Assembly (NCBI GenBank): GCA_002104985.1
Contig: MCGO01000045.1
Location: 277,176 to 341,175 of the forward strand
DNA from: Rhizoclosmatium globosum
Taxonomy: Eukaryota > Chytridiomycota > Chytridiomycetes > Chytridiales > Chytriomycetaceae
Direction: 5' to 3'
DNA length: 64,000 bases
Both the position numbers and the translations under genes were made by a program. The notes beneath the pieces are model-generated. The model saw only the letters and a program-made list of their open reading frames with translations. It was not told the DNA's origin and made no database searches. Shown piece by piece: positions 33,402 through 44,396 of this stretch (the first letter of the stretch is position 1; each line of letters opens with the position of its first letter).

Positions 33402-34789
33402 ATGCCATCTGTATTGATCATTGGCAGTGGACTTGTTGGTGCCGCCACCGCTCTTGCCCTGCATCAAGTTGGCATCAAGAGTACATTGTATGATCAAATC
33501 AATCCAATGGAGGTTGTAATGAGGGGAGAAGAGATCGAGTTCGGGGAGACTGGAGGTGCGTTTCAACGCACACCATCAAGCTGAATTCGTGCTTATCAAG
33601 CTATTATAGGATCTGTAATGATTCAAGCTGGAGGGTTGCGTATACTGGAGACTCTGGGGCTGTTGGACATTTGCTTGAAGAATGGCGCTATTCTGCCTTA
33701 TGTCTCATGGCACAATATCGACGGATCTAAGCCTATTGTCGCTGATACTCGGATTGCGAACAAAACTGCTGGTGAAAGTGATCCAAGACTTCAAGCTCCG
33801 TTGCACATCCTTCGTTCGACGGTTGAGTTGATTAAATTGGTTCAAATAGATCTGAACTCATTGCGTACAGCTCCACACTATCTTGATGCAAGCTTGCCAT
33901 AAAAAGGGAATCAAGACATTAGTAGGGAAAAAACTGGTGGGCGTAACGCAGGACGAAGCCTCGGTGACAGCAACTTTTGAGAGCAGCACACCACGCAGAT
34001 CTGTGATTGGGCTGATGGAATGCATTCTGCAACTCGCCGCAAAGTATTTGGAGAACATCTGACAGCCAATTTTACCAACTCGACTGGGTATATTGGTGTA
34101 GTGCGCACAACAGAGAATGGAATTAACTTCAAAGAAACAGAGGAATGTGCCTTCTATGTTGAGCGTGAAAAGAAACTTGGAGTTGCAGTATTCAAGGTTT
34201 CCGATGAAATCGCTGCCATTCAAGTGAGTACTTTTGGTGATAAGGAGGAGCAAGACCAATCCACATCCTACCGCCCTTATTCCGATTTGCCGAAACATGC
34301 TGGCCGTTTGGCGGATTTGCTGAAAAGTTGGGGTGTACCTCCTCATGTTGAGAAAATGATGCGTTGTGCTTTTCGTGTTTCTGCTGCAAGTATTTACGAC
34401 TTGCCTGACATGGACAAGTATCACAAGGGCCGCGTAGTTTTAATAGGAGATGCAGCCCATGGCATGGTGCCAAATGCTGGTCTTGGATTGTTAACTGGAC
34501 TTGAAGATGTTGGTACATTACTTGCATTGCTCAAGAGTCTTCCAAACGATTCAATGTGGGAGAAAACTCTGGAGCTTTATTCGAAAATACGCGTTGCTAG
34601 AGAACAGAGGCTTCGGGTCAAGCTAGGTCAACCCGTGTCAAGACTTTGGCTACATCCCCAATTTTTGGAGGAGGCATATATCACTTTGTACTCCGTCTAG
34701 TAGTGTCTGCAGCAAACGCTGGATATTACTCGCTCTACAGTATCTTTGACTGTGATGTAGAGGTTACCAAAGCAATTGAAAAATATTAA
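33402..34789 (+). CDS. FAD-dependent monooxygenase paralog G (disrupted)
   Basis: It starts at 33402 (MPSVLIIGSGLVGAATALALHQVG). Intron 1 ends at about 33608, intron 2 is about 33822-33869. Exon 2 carries MIQAGGLRILETLGLLDICLKNG. Exon 3 begins ILMQACHKKGIKTLVGKKL; its ATFADGSTATGDLLIG-type segment is diverged (ATFESSTPRRSVIG), and a base is missing near 34010 before ADGMHSATRRKVFGEHL. The rest has LPKHAGRLADLLKSWGVPPHVEKMM and RVVLIGDAAHGMVPNAGLGLL. A second break near 34601 follows SKIRVAR, at the same codon as in D, and homology then continues in another frame to FDCDVEVTKAIEKY at 34789. It lies tail to tail with H. Confidence 0.8.
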
Positions 34790-34892
34790 AATAGCTTTTT
34801 TTGATTTCAAACACAATACAACATGAATTGTTTTATTCACTGTTTGTAATATCAAGAACGAAAATGAGGTAAATGATAAGTTAAACATAAAC

Positions 34893-36281
34893 TTATTCAC
34901 GCTCCTCTTGAATCAACTTAGCTACTTCAGCTTCACAATCAAAAACCTGGTACAAAGTAAAGAAGCCTGCATTTGAAGCTGCAATGACAAGTCGGAAAAT
35001 GAAGTGATTCAAACTACCTCCAAAAATTGGAGAAACAGCCAAACCCTTTTCACGCATAGATCTTGATTGTTCAGAAGCAGCAACACCTCTTGCAACGCGG
35101 CTCTTTGAATACAATCTAAACGCTGTATTCCAATCTTCTTGTTTAAAGTGTTTGAACAAAGCCAGGAGTGTGCCAACATCTTCCAAGCCAGTCAGCAATC
35201 CGATACCTGCGTTTGGAACCATTCCGTGTGCAGCATCGCCAATAAGGATAACGCGACCCTTGTGGTAGTTTTCCAAATTTGGAAGATCATAGACACTGTA
35301 GGTTGACAAGCGGAAAGAGTGACGAACCATATTCGCCACATGTTGCGGAGCACCCCAAGTGGTCAACAAATCTGCCAATTGGCTTGCGTCTTTTGGCAAA
35401 TCGGTGGAAGGGCGATAAAACGCAGATGTGTCATAATCCTCTGTGTCCCCAAAGGTGCTAACATTGACAGCCACAATGTCTTGCGACACCTTAAAAACAG
35501 AAACTGTGCGCTTGTTTTCTCTGTCCGTGTAGAAGGCGCATTCCTCGGCTTCTTTAAGGACAATTCCATGTTCCTTGATATTTGTCACTCCGACATGTCC
35601 AGTCGAACCAGCGAATTTTGCTTTCAATTCGTCTCCAAAGGCCTTGCGACGAGTGGCTGAGTGAATTCCGTCAGCACCAATAAGAAGATCTCCAGTGGCG
35701 GTAGAGCCATCAGCAAAACTTGCAGTTACAGTCATTTCATCCTGCTTGATATCCACAAGCTTCTTGTCAATCAAAGTCTTGATACCAGCTTTGTGGCATG
35801 CCTTTATTAAGATGCTGTGGAGCTGATTCCATTGAGGGTTAAATTAAATTGGGCTCGGTTTGCACACAAACTCACAGTTGAACGGAGAATTTGTAAAGGG
35901 GGGTGCAGTTCAAGCTCACTGTCGTTTGCGGACTTGGCTGATATGCGCGAATCTGAGACGATCGGATAGGAACCATCGATTTTGGACCATGAGATACATC
36001 GAACGATTGCTCCATTCGCAATGCATTCTTCCAAGAGTCCGAGTGACTTGAGACTCGTAGTCCTCCATCTTGGATCATAACAGATCCTACATGAAGTCAA
36101 TAACCAACAATAGTTGTGTTTACGCACCTCCAGTCTCGCCGAACTCAATGACTTCTCCTTTCATTACCACTTCCACAGGATCGACTTGGTCATACAGAGT
36201 GCTTTCGATTCCAACTCTGTGGAGCGCAAGGGCGGTAGCTGCTCCGACAAGGCCACTCCCAATTATCACAACTCTGGGCAT
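34893..36281 (-). CDS. FAD-dependent monooxygenase paralog H
   Basis: It starts at 36281 (MPRVVIIGSGLVGAATALALHRVG). Exon 2 carries IQDGGLRV and, after one missing base near 36050, KSLGLLEECIANGAIV and WSKIDGSYPIV. Exon 3 is open for about 293 codons: KLVDIKQDEMTVTA, GADGIHSATRRKAFGDEL, LPKDASQLADLLTTWGAPQHV, RVILIGDAAHGMVPNAGIGLL, SKSRVARGVAASEQSR, and the end FDCEAEVAKLIQEERE at 34893. Both cofactor motifs are intact, so this copy and C are the best candidates for functional enzymes in the window. A GCCCCACA element lies 28 bases before the start. Confidence 0.88.
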
Positions 36282-36308
36282 TGGACGAGTTTTAATTGGA
36301 TGGAGATG

Positions 36309-36316
36309 TGTGGGGC
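36309..36316 (-). promoter_or_regulatory. GCCCCACA element upstream of paralog H
   Basis: GCCCCACACATCTCCATCCAA on the minus strand begins at 36316, with GCCCCACA 28 bases before the start codon. It is the fullest version of the leader shared with B, C and D; F and A keep only the CTCCATCCAATTTA part. Confidence 0.45.
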
Positions 36317-36475
36317 TCTCTCTGTCCTGAAATTAAAACAATCCATTTTCGAGTTTACAGTTTTCCAAACCAAAAAATTAATACATTCTCTATTTCTTTT
36401 TACTTCAAACTGCAATGGTCATCAGCAAGGATAGATTTTATGAACAAAGAGAAGGACCTTCATCTTTAACATCCT

Positions 36476-37981
36476 TTACGTTTCAAGCTGCTCCATTAAC
36501 CACGCCAGTTCCTTGAGAAACAGGATCTCTCCTATTCCAGATTGTATCCGTAATATTTGTCGTGGAGCAGTCACAACAGGGACCCGATCAGCTTGACGAA
36601 CCCGAATCATCGTGTCATAACGCTCAAGTGGATCGTAGGAAGATTCTGCGGGTCGACAAAACACCCACATCAAGTTTTTCCATGGTCCTCCTTGATCAAA
36701 TGGATTCTCCCCTCCCCTCCTTCGTCCTCCAGTTGCAGGATCGTATTGATATTTACGGCGAATCTGAAAATAAAACGAGGTGCAATTAGTATCAAAGATG
36801 ATTTGGAGGGGCATCAAACACTCACATCTTCGTGTGTTGTTACATTTGCAGCTGAAATCATGATGTGGTAACACACCATGCCTCCGAGAGCCAATGAAAA
36901 CATTCCAGTCATGACAATCAGGATTGGTAAGACGGGATTCAGTTCCAATGCTTGGAGAGTCGCGTCGCCACCAGTGAATAGTTTGTTGGCATTCGCAATG
37001 TCACGAGAAATGAGGACGAGGTCGACTATAGTAGTTGAGCACACGAAAAAGACAGCATGAATGTGGTGGCAATGAAAGAAAAGAAGTGCCGATAGTTGTG
37101 TTTCCCGATACAGTTTCCAGTCCATGGACAGTGATGATCGTGGTTTTCGACACACCGATTGCACATGCGACAGTGGGATGATCGAGGTGGTCGCCATATT
37201 TGGCAGGTGTAGCAGTATTTGATTTGAACGGGTATATCCTTGATATGAACTGTGATTGAGTCCTGATAGACTGTTCGAGTGACTGGTTGGGCGGGTTGTA
37301 CGTTTATGAAAGGATAATTTGCGGGAAGTTGCGAATTGGTTGATTCTGTAGGTGAGTTGTGCTCGATGAGGAAATGAATTGGGTGGGTGAGGTTGGGTCT
37401 GTGGATGGTGGAATGTCAACCTGATGAGGGCAGTTAGTCTCCATAAGTGACAGACAGGCACCCACAATAACATTTGAATCATGAAGCAGAGTTTGAGGTT
37501 GAGGAGCGGGTGACTGAAGCAGGCGCGTGGATGGTTGAGGGTCTGGCTGAATAGGTTGAACAACCATCGGAACTAGATTCAGCGGCAAATAGCCTGGATC
37601 CGTGAGCGACGTCTTGAACAATGCACAATCGACGCCAGCCACAACCAGGCAAAGACAGGAACCAGTCCCACCGAAACCCTCGAAACCAATGCTGGAAGAC
37701 TAACAACAACCATTCAGCACCAAGTAAGTGCGCCAACCATCTGCAAAACACTCACGCATAGTTCGCAAACAGTCCCGACAACAAACAAATCAGAAGGTTC
37801 GCAAACACAAACAGCCTGTGTCACGCCGCCCAAAGAACCATCGCAACTTAACAAGCGTCGATGCCGGAGACTCTCTTTCATTGATGCGGCGAAGTGGCGG
37901 CGGTGGAGGCGACGGAAGAAGATTCTGTGTGGATGATGCCGTCATTTGCGTCAATGAAGAGCTGCTACTTCGAACAGCCAT
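36476..37981 (-). CDS. DHHC palmitoyltransferase (ERF2-like)
   Basis: A protein S-acyltransferase of internal membranes. It starts at 37981 ([17 protein letters not shown]) with a proline-rich cytosolic tail ([10 protein letters not shown]). Helix 1 ([20 protein letters not shown]) and helix 2 ([16 protein letters not shown]) precede the typical [14 protein letters not shown]. The DHHC-CRD follows in a separate exon: [36 protein letters not shown] and [11 protein letters not shown], with the catalytic Cys in DHHC. Then come helix 3, a helix in [20 protein letters not shown], and the C-terminal [19 protein letters not shown] typical of ERF2-like enzymes. A long Pro/Gln/Thr-rich insert (about 37310-37590) between TDPG and the CRD is unusual. 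Frame changes near 37800 and elsewhere are needed. Confidence 0.88.
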
Positions 37982-38259
37982 TTGTTTGTTTTTTCAACTA
38001 GGATACTATCTGTGACTTGGTACTGACAAGCACCCAAGCACTCTGGAGTAATCCAAAGATCAATCTAACTTCGGAGCGTGAGTTTCAGCACTTTAAGCCT
38101 ATTATTTCTGTTAAATATACTTGGCTGCCCATTTGATTCTGTATTTGCTCTGTGTCTTGGTTATTTGAATACCTGTATAGTCAGGCAGTGTGAAGGACTT
38201 AAAACCATCCTGCTCCTCACAAACAGGTTCGGCTTTCCACTGAAAATCTGTTACGATCT
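37982..38259. other. intergenic, no recognised feature
   Basis: Nothing convincing is seen here on either strand. It lies between the start of the DHHC gene and the alpha-kinase fragment. Weak open frames are present without family resemblance. Confidence 0.4.
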
Positions 38260-38767
38260 TTAGAAGCTTGGCCGATACCCTGGTATCACATTTCCAACTG
38301 TTGAAAATATGTTTAGAGTAGTGTTACTGTTGAATGGCTGCCATGGTCTGTTACGGCTGTGCTCGGTGGATTGGGCTCCTCCTTCTTCAGCCACTTTAAA
38401 TGACTTGACAACAAGCCCATCATATGCTCGAAACGTTGGTTCAGTTTTCCGGACTGGGTTGTTATGCTGCCGTATATTGTTTACATACTCCGAGGCTGAC
38501 GTCCAAAAGGTTGATGCAGCCAACAGCTTCAGCATAGTCTAAAAAGACATTTACTGCCTCCATTAGCTGGCCGCCCAGCAAGCCTCGCCGAACAGCGTTT
38601 CTGCATGTTGGCTTACAGACTTTCTTTGTATGTGGAGTAAACGCTGCGTTCGGATTTGTTGCAGACGGTCCAAAAGATTTTAGTATAGTTTGAATTCTTG
38701 GATCTGATATCGTTTCTGTCATACTTTGCGCTTCGTTTTCAACACCAAACTTTTGTATACAGTTCAA
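38260..38767 (-). pseudogene. alpha-kinase N-terminal fragment
   Basis: This is a partial copy of the alpha-kinase gene at 44.4 kb. NPNAAFTPHTKKVCKPTCRN, AVRRGLLGGQLMEAVNVFLD and YAEAVGCINLLDVSLGVCKQ match that gene almost residue for residue. A frame break near 38530 follows, and then FRAYDGLVVKSFKVAEEGGAQ, which resembles the beta-strand containing the nucleotide-binding Lys (VxKxF) of alpha-kinases. The catalytic C-terminal half (the DLQG and GDGN motifs) is not found downstream. The fragment is inverted relative to the 44.4-kb copy, 6 kb away. It probably arose by local duplication and truncation. Confidence 0.65.
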
Positions 38768-39069
38768 TTCAGGGGTACCCTTATGAGAAATAAGAAGCGC
38801 TGTTTATTTTTGAAATCATCGCAATACTTTGCAATATGGCCTTGCTGAAGTTGGAGTTAGCTCTTTCCATATCCAATCATCAAACCATATCACCTTTCCG
38901 CATCTGAAGCAAGCACCTGGCTCGACGGCCCGTCTCTCTCTGCAAAATTATAACTTCGAGCGGATCGAAAGGCATCGAACTGATCATGAGCTAAGGGCGG
39001 CGTTAATATAGTTGTTCTGAAAGTTGAATGAAATACTCACAATTACCCATGAACACTGGCTGAGCTTCG
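38768..39069. other. intergenic, no recognised feature
   Basis: About 300 bases between the alpha-kinase fragment and the stop codon of the SURP/CID gene. A short open frame of 60 codons is present but has no recognisable features. Confidence 0.35.
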
Positions 39070-40665
39070 TTACACCGAAACCAGTATCACGTCCCCTTGC
39101 CATCTCCGTTCAGGTGTCAAACTCCTCTTGCGTTTACGGTTTCCTGAATCATTATCCGAATCACTCGCACTGCCATCGGAGGAATACCCATCTCGCTGCT
39201 GCTCCTCATTCCGCTTTGAAAACGCCGGATTTTGTTTTCTTTCAACAAAGCGTTCATTCAACACGCTATCAATGAGCCCAGTCTCCCATCCGGAACTTTC
39301 AAACTTCATGACGGATCACGATCCAATTTGAGCAAAGCTTTTTGGCCTTCAAGACCATCATTGAACTCTTTGAGAATTTGTGAAATATTGGATATGGGTT
39401 TTGGCGGTGGAAGGGAGTTGAAGGAGTTCACTGATAGGGAATCATAGTACATGCTGCCAATCTGCAACAATAGTTGGTAAATAATTACAGGAACTAAAAA
39501 GAGTACGTACGGGCACTTTCAAACACATAAGTCCTGCTGGTAATTCGTAGTACAGCTTTGGAGGACCCGGGCGGACTTGGGCCACAGTTATCAACGGTTT
39601 TTCTCTTTCAACGACTTTAGCAGGATTTGGCTGATTCTGGTATTCAGGCTGCCTTTGAATTGGTTTGAAGCTGCTTCCTGAGAAGGAACAGTTTCAGATT
39701 GTTGAGAACAGCTGTTGGATGACGCTGTGCAGGATTGCCAATAGCTTGCGCCAAAGACTCGAGGTGAACAGATTTTTGGATCCCCAGATGGTGACAATCT
39801 GTCCATCCTGTTTTAGCTACAAATGGAGTATCAACGATAAAGTTTACCTTGTGAATCTTCTCCAATTTCGACGAATCTATATCGTCTGCAGCCATTGGAG
39901 CTCGCAATAAGATAGTCAGCGTTGGAGCTAGAGCATCGCGGAATGATGTCAATCCCTTTTGAATTCTACTCAATGTTTAGGACCATTAGGTATTTCGAAA
40001 GATGCTTACTCATTGAAGAGGATCTCATTGACTAGATATAACACATGTAGTCGCTGCTGAAAAGTTGGTGCGTCATTGATGGACTTCAGAAGCAAATCCA
40101 CCACAGATTTTATAGCATCCGGCGACCGATGATTCTTGAAAATATGACTCTTTGCGCTCTATCAAGAATCTCAGATTGAATTTGCAATCAGATCGCGTTC
40201 ATACTTGAATGTTAGTCTTTGTGCAATCAGCCATTAATGCCTTTAACAATGTGGCTAGCTCATCCAAAGGGAAGATAACTGGCGGTTGCTGAGTCTGAGT
40301 ATTTACTTGAGTTTGAAACTGAATGAACTCGGCTATGGAAGGGAGGTAGTGTTAGTGTTGGTGGAGAGTTTGAGCTGAGTCTTACTAGGGTTGCGATAGG
40401 ACCAGACTTTGAATGCAAAGTAGGGATACGAGGGTGAGTTTGGCCATAAAAAGCGACAGAATGTGAGAGGGTTCTGGCTCTCCTTCTGCATCAATAAGTA
40501 CAAGAACTCTGGTGGGTTGCTAGCGACGTGTTGAGCGACAGCATGGATATGGTCTCTTTCCGTAGGATCTACAGTTCAGTTAGAAACACGTCATGTACAG
40601 TAAGCTAAGGTACCATTTGGAGGGGCGACAGGCGCAGTTGGTGCTCTGAAAGTAGTCCAATCCAT
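39070..40665 (-). CDS. SURP and CID domain splicing-associated protein (CHERP-like)
   Basis: It starts at 40665 (MDWTTFRAPTAPVAPPN). Exon 2 encodes a SURP/SWAP module: RDHIHAVAQHVASNPPEFLY, LLMQKESQNPLTFCRFLWPN, YPYFAFKVWSY. Next comes a CID (RNA polymerase II CTD-interacting) domain: LDELATLLKALMADCTKTNIQ, SHIFKNHRSPDAIKSVVDLL, FQQRLHVLYLVNEILFN, and FRDALAPTLTILLRAP in the following exon. The C-terminus is Ser/Asp- and Arg/Lys-rich (YSSDGSASDSDNDSGNRKRK). SURP plus CID is the arrangement of CHERP, a U2 snRNP-associated protein. The G-patch expected at the end of CHERP was not seen, so orthology is uncertain. Several short introns are clear. It is divergent from CLF1, with 37 bases between start codons. 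Confidence 0.72.
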
Positions 40666-40702
40666 TCCAATTCTTCAAAGGAGAAAACAGAACTCTCCAA
40701 AA
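40666..40702. promoter_or_regulatory. divergent promoter between SURP/CID gene and CLF1
   Basis: The start codons at 40665 (minus) and 40703 (plus) are only 37 bases apart. The two splicing-related genes must share or overlap promoter elements. No TATA-like motif is seen. Confidence 0.5.
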
Positions 40703-43133
40703 ATGGACCGCGGATCGCGCAACGTCAAAGTCAAGAACAAGAACGCGGCGGCAGTTCAAATCACGGCCGAGCAGCTTCTTCGCGAGGCCCAAGAGCGCAG
40801 TGCCGAGACGCCGCACGTGGCCCCAAAGCAGAAGATTGCCGACATTGACGAGCTCAACGACTACCGCCAAAAGAAGCGCAAGGGCTTCGAAGACGCTATC
40901 AGAAAGAACAGAAACCACATTGGCACCTGGCTCAAGTACGCGGCCTGGGAGGAGCAGCAGGGCGAGCTCGAACGGTGCGTTTGCTTTCGTTTGGTCAGAG
41001 GTTGTGCGTAGTCTGACCCTTCAGCTTCCTAGGGCTCGCTCCGTATACGAACGATCCCTCGACGTTGAGCATAGAAATCAGTCGCTATGGATTAAGTATG
41101 CCGAAATGGAAATGAAGCACAAGAACGTGAACATGGGTTCGTGTTCCTCATTCAAACACATATACCTGATGCAAAAACATAGCCAGGAACATCTTTGATA
41201 GAGCTGTCGCAATTTTACCCCGTGTCGACTTATTCTGGTACAAATACACGTACATGGAGGAAGTTATTGACAACGTTGCTGGATGTCGTCAAGTGTTTGA
41301 ACGTTGGATGTCCTGGGAGCCTTCGGAAGATGCATGGCTCGCATACGTGAAGCTAGAAAAGCGATATAACGAGAATGCGAAAGCTCGTGCAGTCTTTCAG
41401 CGTTTCGTTTCTTGCCACCCACAAGCAAAGAATTGGCTCAAGTGGGCCAAGTTTGAAGAGGGAATCGGTAGAACTGGTGAGCAAACCTGCTATAGCTCTA
41501 CGCATGAATAACTTCTGATCCAGATTTTGCGAGGGAAATCTATGAAAAGTGTATCGAAACTCTCGGCGAAGAGTTTGTTGACCAGAACGTCTACATTTCG
41601 TTTGCAAAATTCGAAACGCGTTTGAAAGAACTCGAACGTGCACGTGCCATTTACAAATATGCGTTGTCCAAACTTCCAAAGAGCAAAGCAGAAAACTTGC
41701 ACAATGTATATACTCAATTCGAGAAGCAGTACGGTGGAAGAGAAGGAATTGAAGACGTTATTGTCGCAAAGCGACGCGTCAAGTATGAAGAGGTACGTCT
41801 CAACTGACCCTTTCTCGGAAAACTTACATGATTCCAAGGAAATTGCGGCTAACTCTAAAGACTATGATGTTTGGTTCGATTACACTCGTCTTGAAGAATC
41901 CACTGGTGACTTTGACAGAATCCGTGATTGTTACGAACGAGCCATTGCTGAGGTACCACTCATCAAAGAAAAACGATTCTGGCGTCGATATATCTACTTG
42001 TGGCTCTTTTACGCGGTTTGGGAAGAGAAAGTTGCCAAGGTGTGTGTGTCTTTCGTTGTTTTATTTTCTGACTTGGTCAAATAGGACTACGACCGAACCA
42101 AAGCTATTTATACACAATGCCTCAACTTGATTCCTCACAAAACGTTTACGTTCGCAAAAATCTGGCTCAACTATGCCAAATTCTTGATTCGCCGTGACGA
42201 CTTTACTGGATTTCGAAAAGCACTGGGAACCAGCATTGGAATGTGTCCAAAAGACCGACTGTTCCGCGGCTACATTGAGTTGGAGCTGAAACTGCAGGAA
42301 GTCGACAGAGCAAGAACATTGTACGAAAAATATCTGACCTGGGGTCCAGGTAACAGTGCTGCTTGGGTTCGGTTTGCAAATGTGGAACGCAGTGTTGGAG
42401 ATATGGACCGGTGTCGAGGCATTTTTGAGATTGCGATTGGTCAAGAAGAGTTGGAAATGCCGGAGATTCTCTGGAAGTCGTACATTGATGTTGAGATTGA
42501 AGAGGAGGAATATGAAAAAGCAAGGGGATTGTATGAGCGTTTATTGCAGCGGTCCGAGCATGTCAAGGTATGTGTTTTTGCATTAGAAACGATCAAAAGA
42601 CTCAATACGTCCTCTAGGTGTGGATTGCTTTTGCTCGCTTTGAATACTCAAACCCGGAGAACGGCGAAGACCCATCACACCGTCTACCTGCTGTCCGCAA
42701 AGTCTTTTCCCGAGGTTACGAGACTCTCCGTCGGAAAGGCGAAAAGGCTGACCGTGCCTTCCTTGTTGAAACATGGCGAGAATTCGAAAAGTCATTTGGA
42801 GACTCAGCTGGATTGAAGATTGTCGAAGCCAAGATTCCTCGAATGGTCAAGAAGAGGAGACGAGTGGTTGGAGACGATGGAATCGAGACTGGAGTCTGGG
42901 AGGAGTACAATGACTACTTGTTCCCTGACGATGAAACTGAACGACCGAATCTCAAGTTGTTTGAGATGGCGCATGCTTGGAAGGAAAAGTTGAAGATGGG
43001 GATGTTGGATTCAGATGATGAGTCTGAAGAAGATGAAGACGATGACTCACAAAACGGGCAGGCTGGAGAGCAGGCCGGAAGAAGCGTTAAGCGCAAACGA
43101 GAAAATGAATCGGATGAAGAGGAAGACGAATAA
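40703..43133 (+). CDS. CLF1: pre-mRNA-splicing factor CLF1/SYF3 (Crooked neck-like)
   Basis: The HAT-repeat scaffold of the Prp19-associated complex in the spliceosome. The N-terminus has [20 protein letters not shown] and [20 protein letters not shown], which is diagnostic for CLF1/CRNKL1. HAT repeats follow: [21 protein letters not shown] (across an intron), [115 protein letters not shown] and others. The C-terminus has [22 protein letters not shown] and an acidic tail ending ESDEEEDE at 43133. Introns are short, for example 40975-41032, 41135-41184, 42039-42083 and 42568-42617. The length, about 680 to 700 residues, is normal. No frame break is needed. Confidence 0.95.
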
Positions 43134-44380
43134 GGCCAGAAATAAAGACTGTTTCGTATTGATTTCAGTTTCGAAAGCTCGCTGCTTGAGAAAGTAATGC
43201 AAATTCAGAAATTAATTAATGAAGTATCTTATGCCACAATTATGACGAGCAATAGAGCGCTGAGTGGGGCGAGTTGAGGTAAGGGTGGAAAAGAAACATC
43301 ATCAAAACTTCCAAGTTCCAAGCAGCACCACTCCTCAACCAGCGTCCCAAATCCACCAGACTAAAACCCAGTAGCAGCGCCAAATTATCAAGCAGTTTTC
43401 CATCGTAAATGTAGAGGGTTTCGTGGAAGGCATCGTCGGTAATAATGCTTTGAGCCTCCCGTCAAATTCCAAACATACTCAATTCAATTCGCCTGACGTA
43501 GAATTCACAGACAGGATTCATGATATAATTCTCTGTTATTTTGACTCATATGTGGCAGACGTTTGAAAACAACGTGGAGTGAGGTTGTGGAGATTGCTTT
43601 CAATGCTTTGCTTCTCGTCATATCGCATTGTGAACTACTCGCACCTTCGGGATAGATCGATTGTGTCGCATGACACAAATAAACTGCTGGTTCGCAACGA
43701 CTTGATTGAATTGAATAAGTTTTGATCCTTCTGTTTCCCTTCAATCGTGGCAAATGTTGTCTCTCGGCTATCTCGCACGTCGCCTGACTATGTATCAGTA
43801 CGCAATAGCGATGAATTCAGGGTGAACCATGTGTCATCGAGTTGGGTCCATCGGTCTGACTTCAAAATTCTTCTCATATCCCTTGATTTCTGCACTTCTT
43901 CCAGTCAATTCACAAGTTATCATTAGAGAAGCGTTGATTTTCTTGATTTCGAATGGAGCATGGCCGGGGCATTGCTGTCACGGTCTTGAGCAAGGCGAGA
44001 TAACGATGATTTTGGATGGAATATTGAGAATCTGTCCGAAGAGGAAAACTTCGAAGCAATGCTCCAACATCATTCTCCCCGGCCTCGCCTTGTCCCACCA
44101 GTGCTGCGCGATGCTGCTGTTCCTCTTGTAAGTTTCATACCCAAAATATAGGCACCCTGCACTGGCGACAGAGAACCCATCAGGACATTTGCTTTTGACA
44201 GCAACACTTTGAATTAGCGCACGTCGGTCGAATCCCATCCATTGACCCATTCCTAACTTTTCCATGAAACAGGTGAATCCAGAAGTTTGGCAAACTGGCC
44301 CATTCAAAGACGAAAGCGGGATCATTTTTTTCAGACGCAAGGTCAGTCTCGGATTCACTCACAACAATTATACCCATTAA
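43134..44380. other. region with gene-like fragments, no gene resolved
   Basis: The minus strand at about 43250-43465 is open and gene-like (ITDDAFHETLYIYDGKLLDN, LALLLGFSLVDLGRWLRSG). The plus strand also has stretches with coding character: FTDRIHDIILCYFDSYVADV near 43500, VVSRLSRTSPDYVSVRNSDE near 43760, and NIENLSEEENFEAMLQHHSP near 44020, which is followed by a GTAAGT. I could not join these into a gene on either strand. They may be a decayed gene or exons of a small, fast-evolving one. No known family is recognised. Confidence 0.3.
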
Positions 44381-44396
44381 TAATGAAATTAAGTGC

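Noticed and set aside
1..36281. Programmed ribosomal frameshifting in the monooxygenase genes
   Set aside because: Breaks lie at different places, look like missing bases, and also occur in unrelated genes such as VPS41. Only the shared D/G site merits a check.
40580..40918. Minus-strand open frame of 112 codons overlapping the start of CLF1
   Set aside because: It is antisense to the strongly supported CLF1 first exon and overlaps the SURP/CID first exon. No features.
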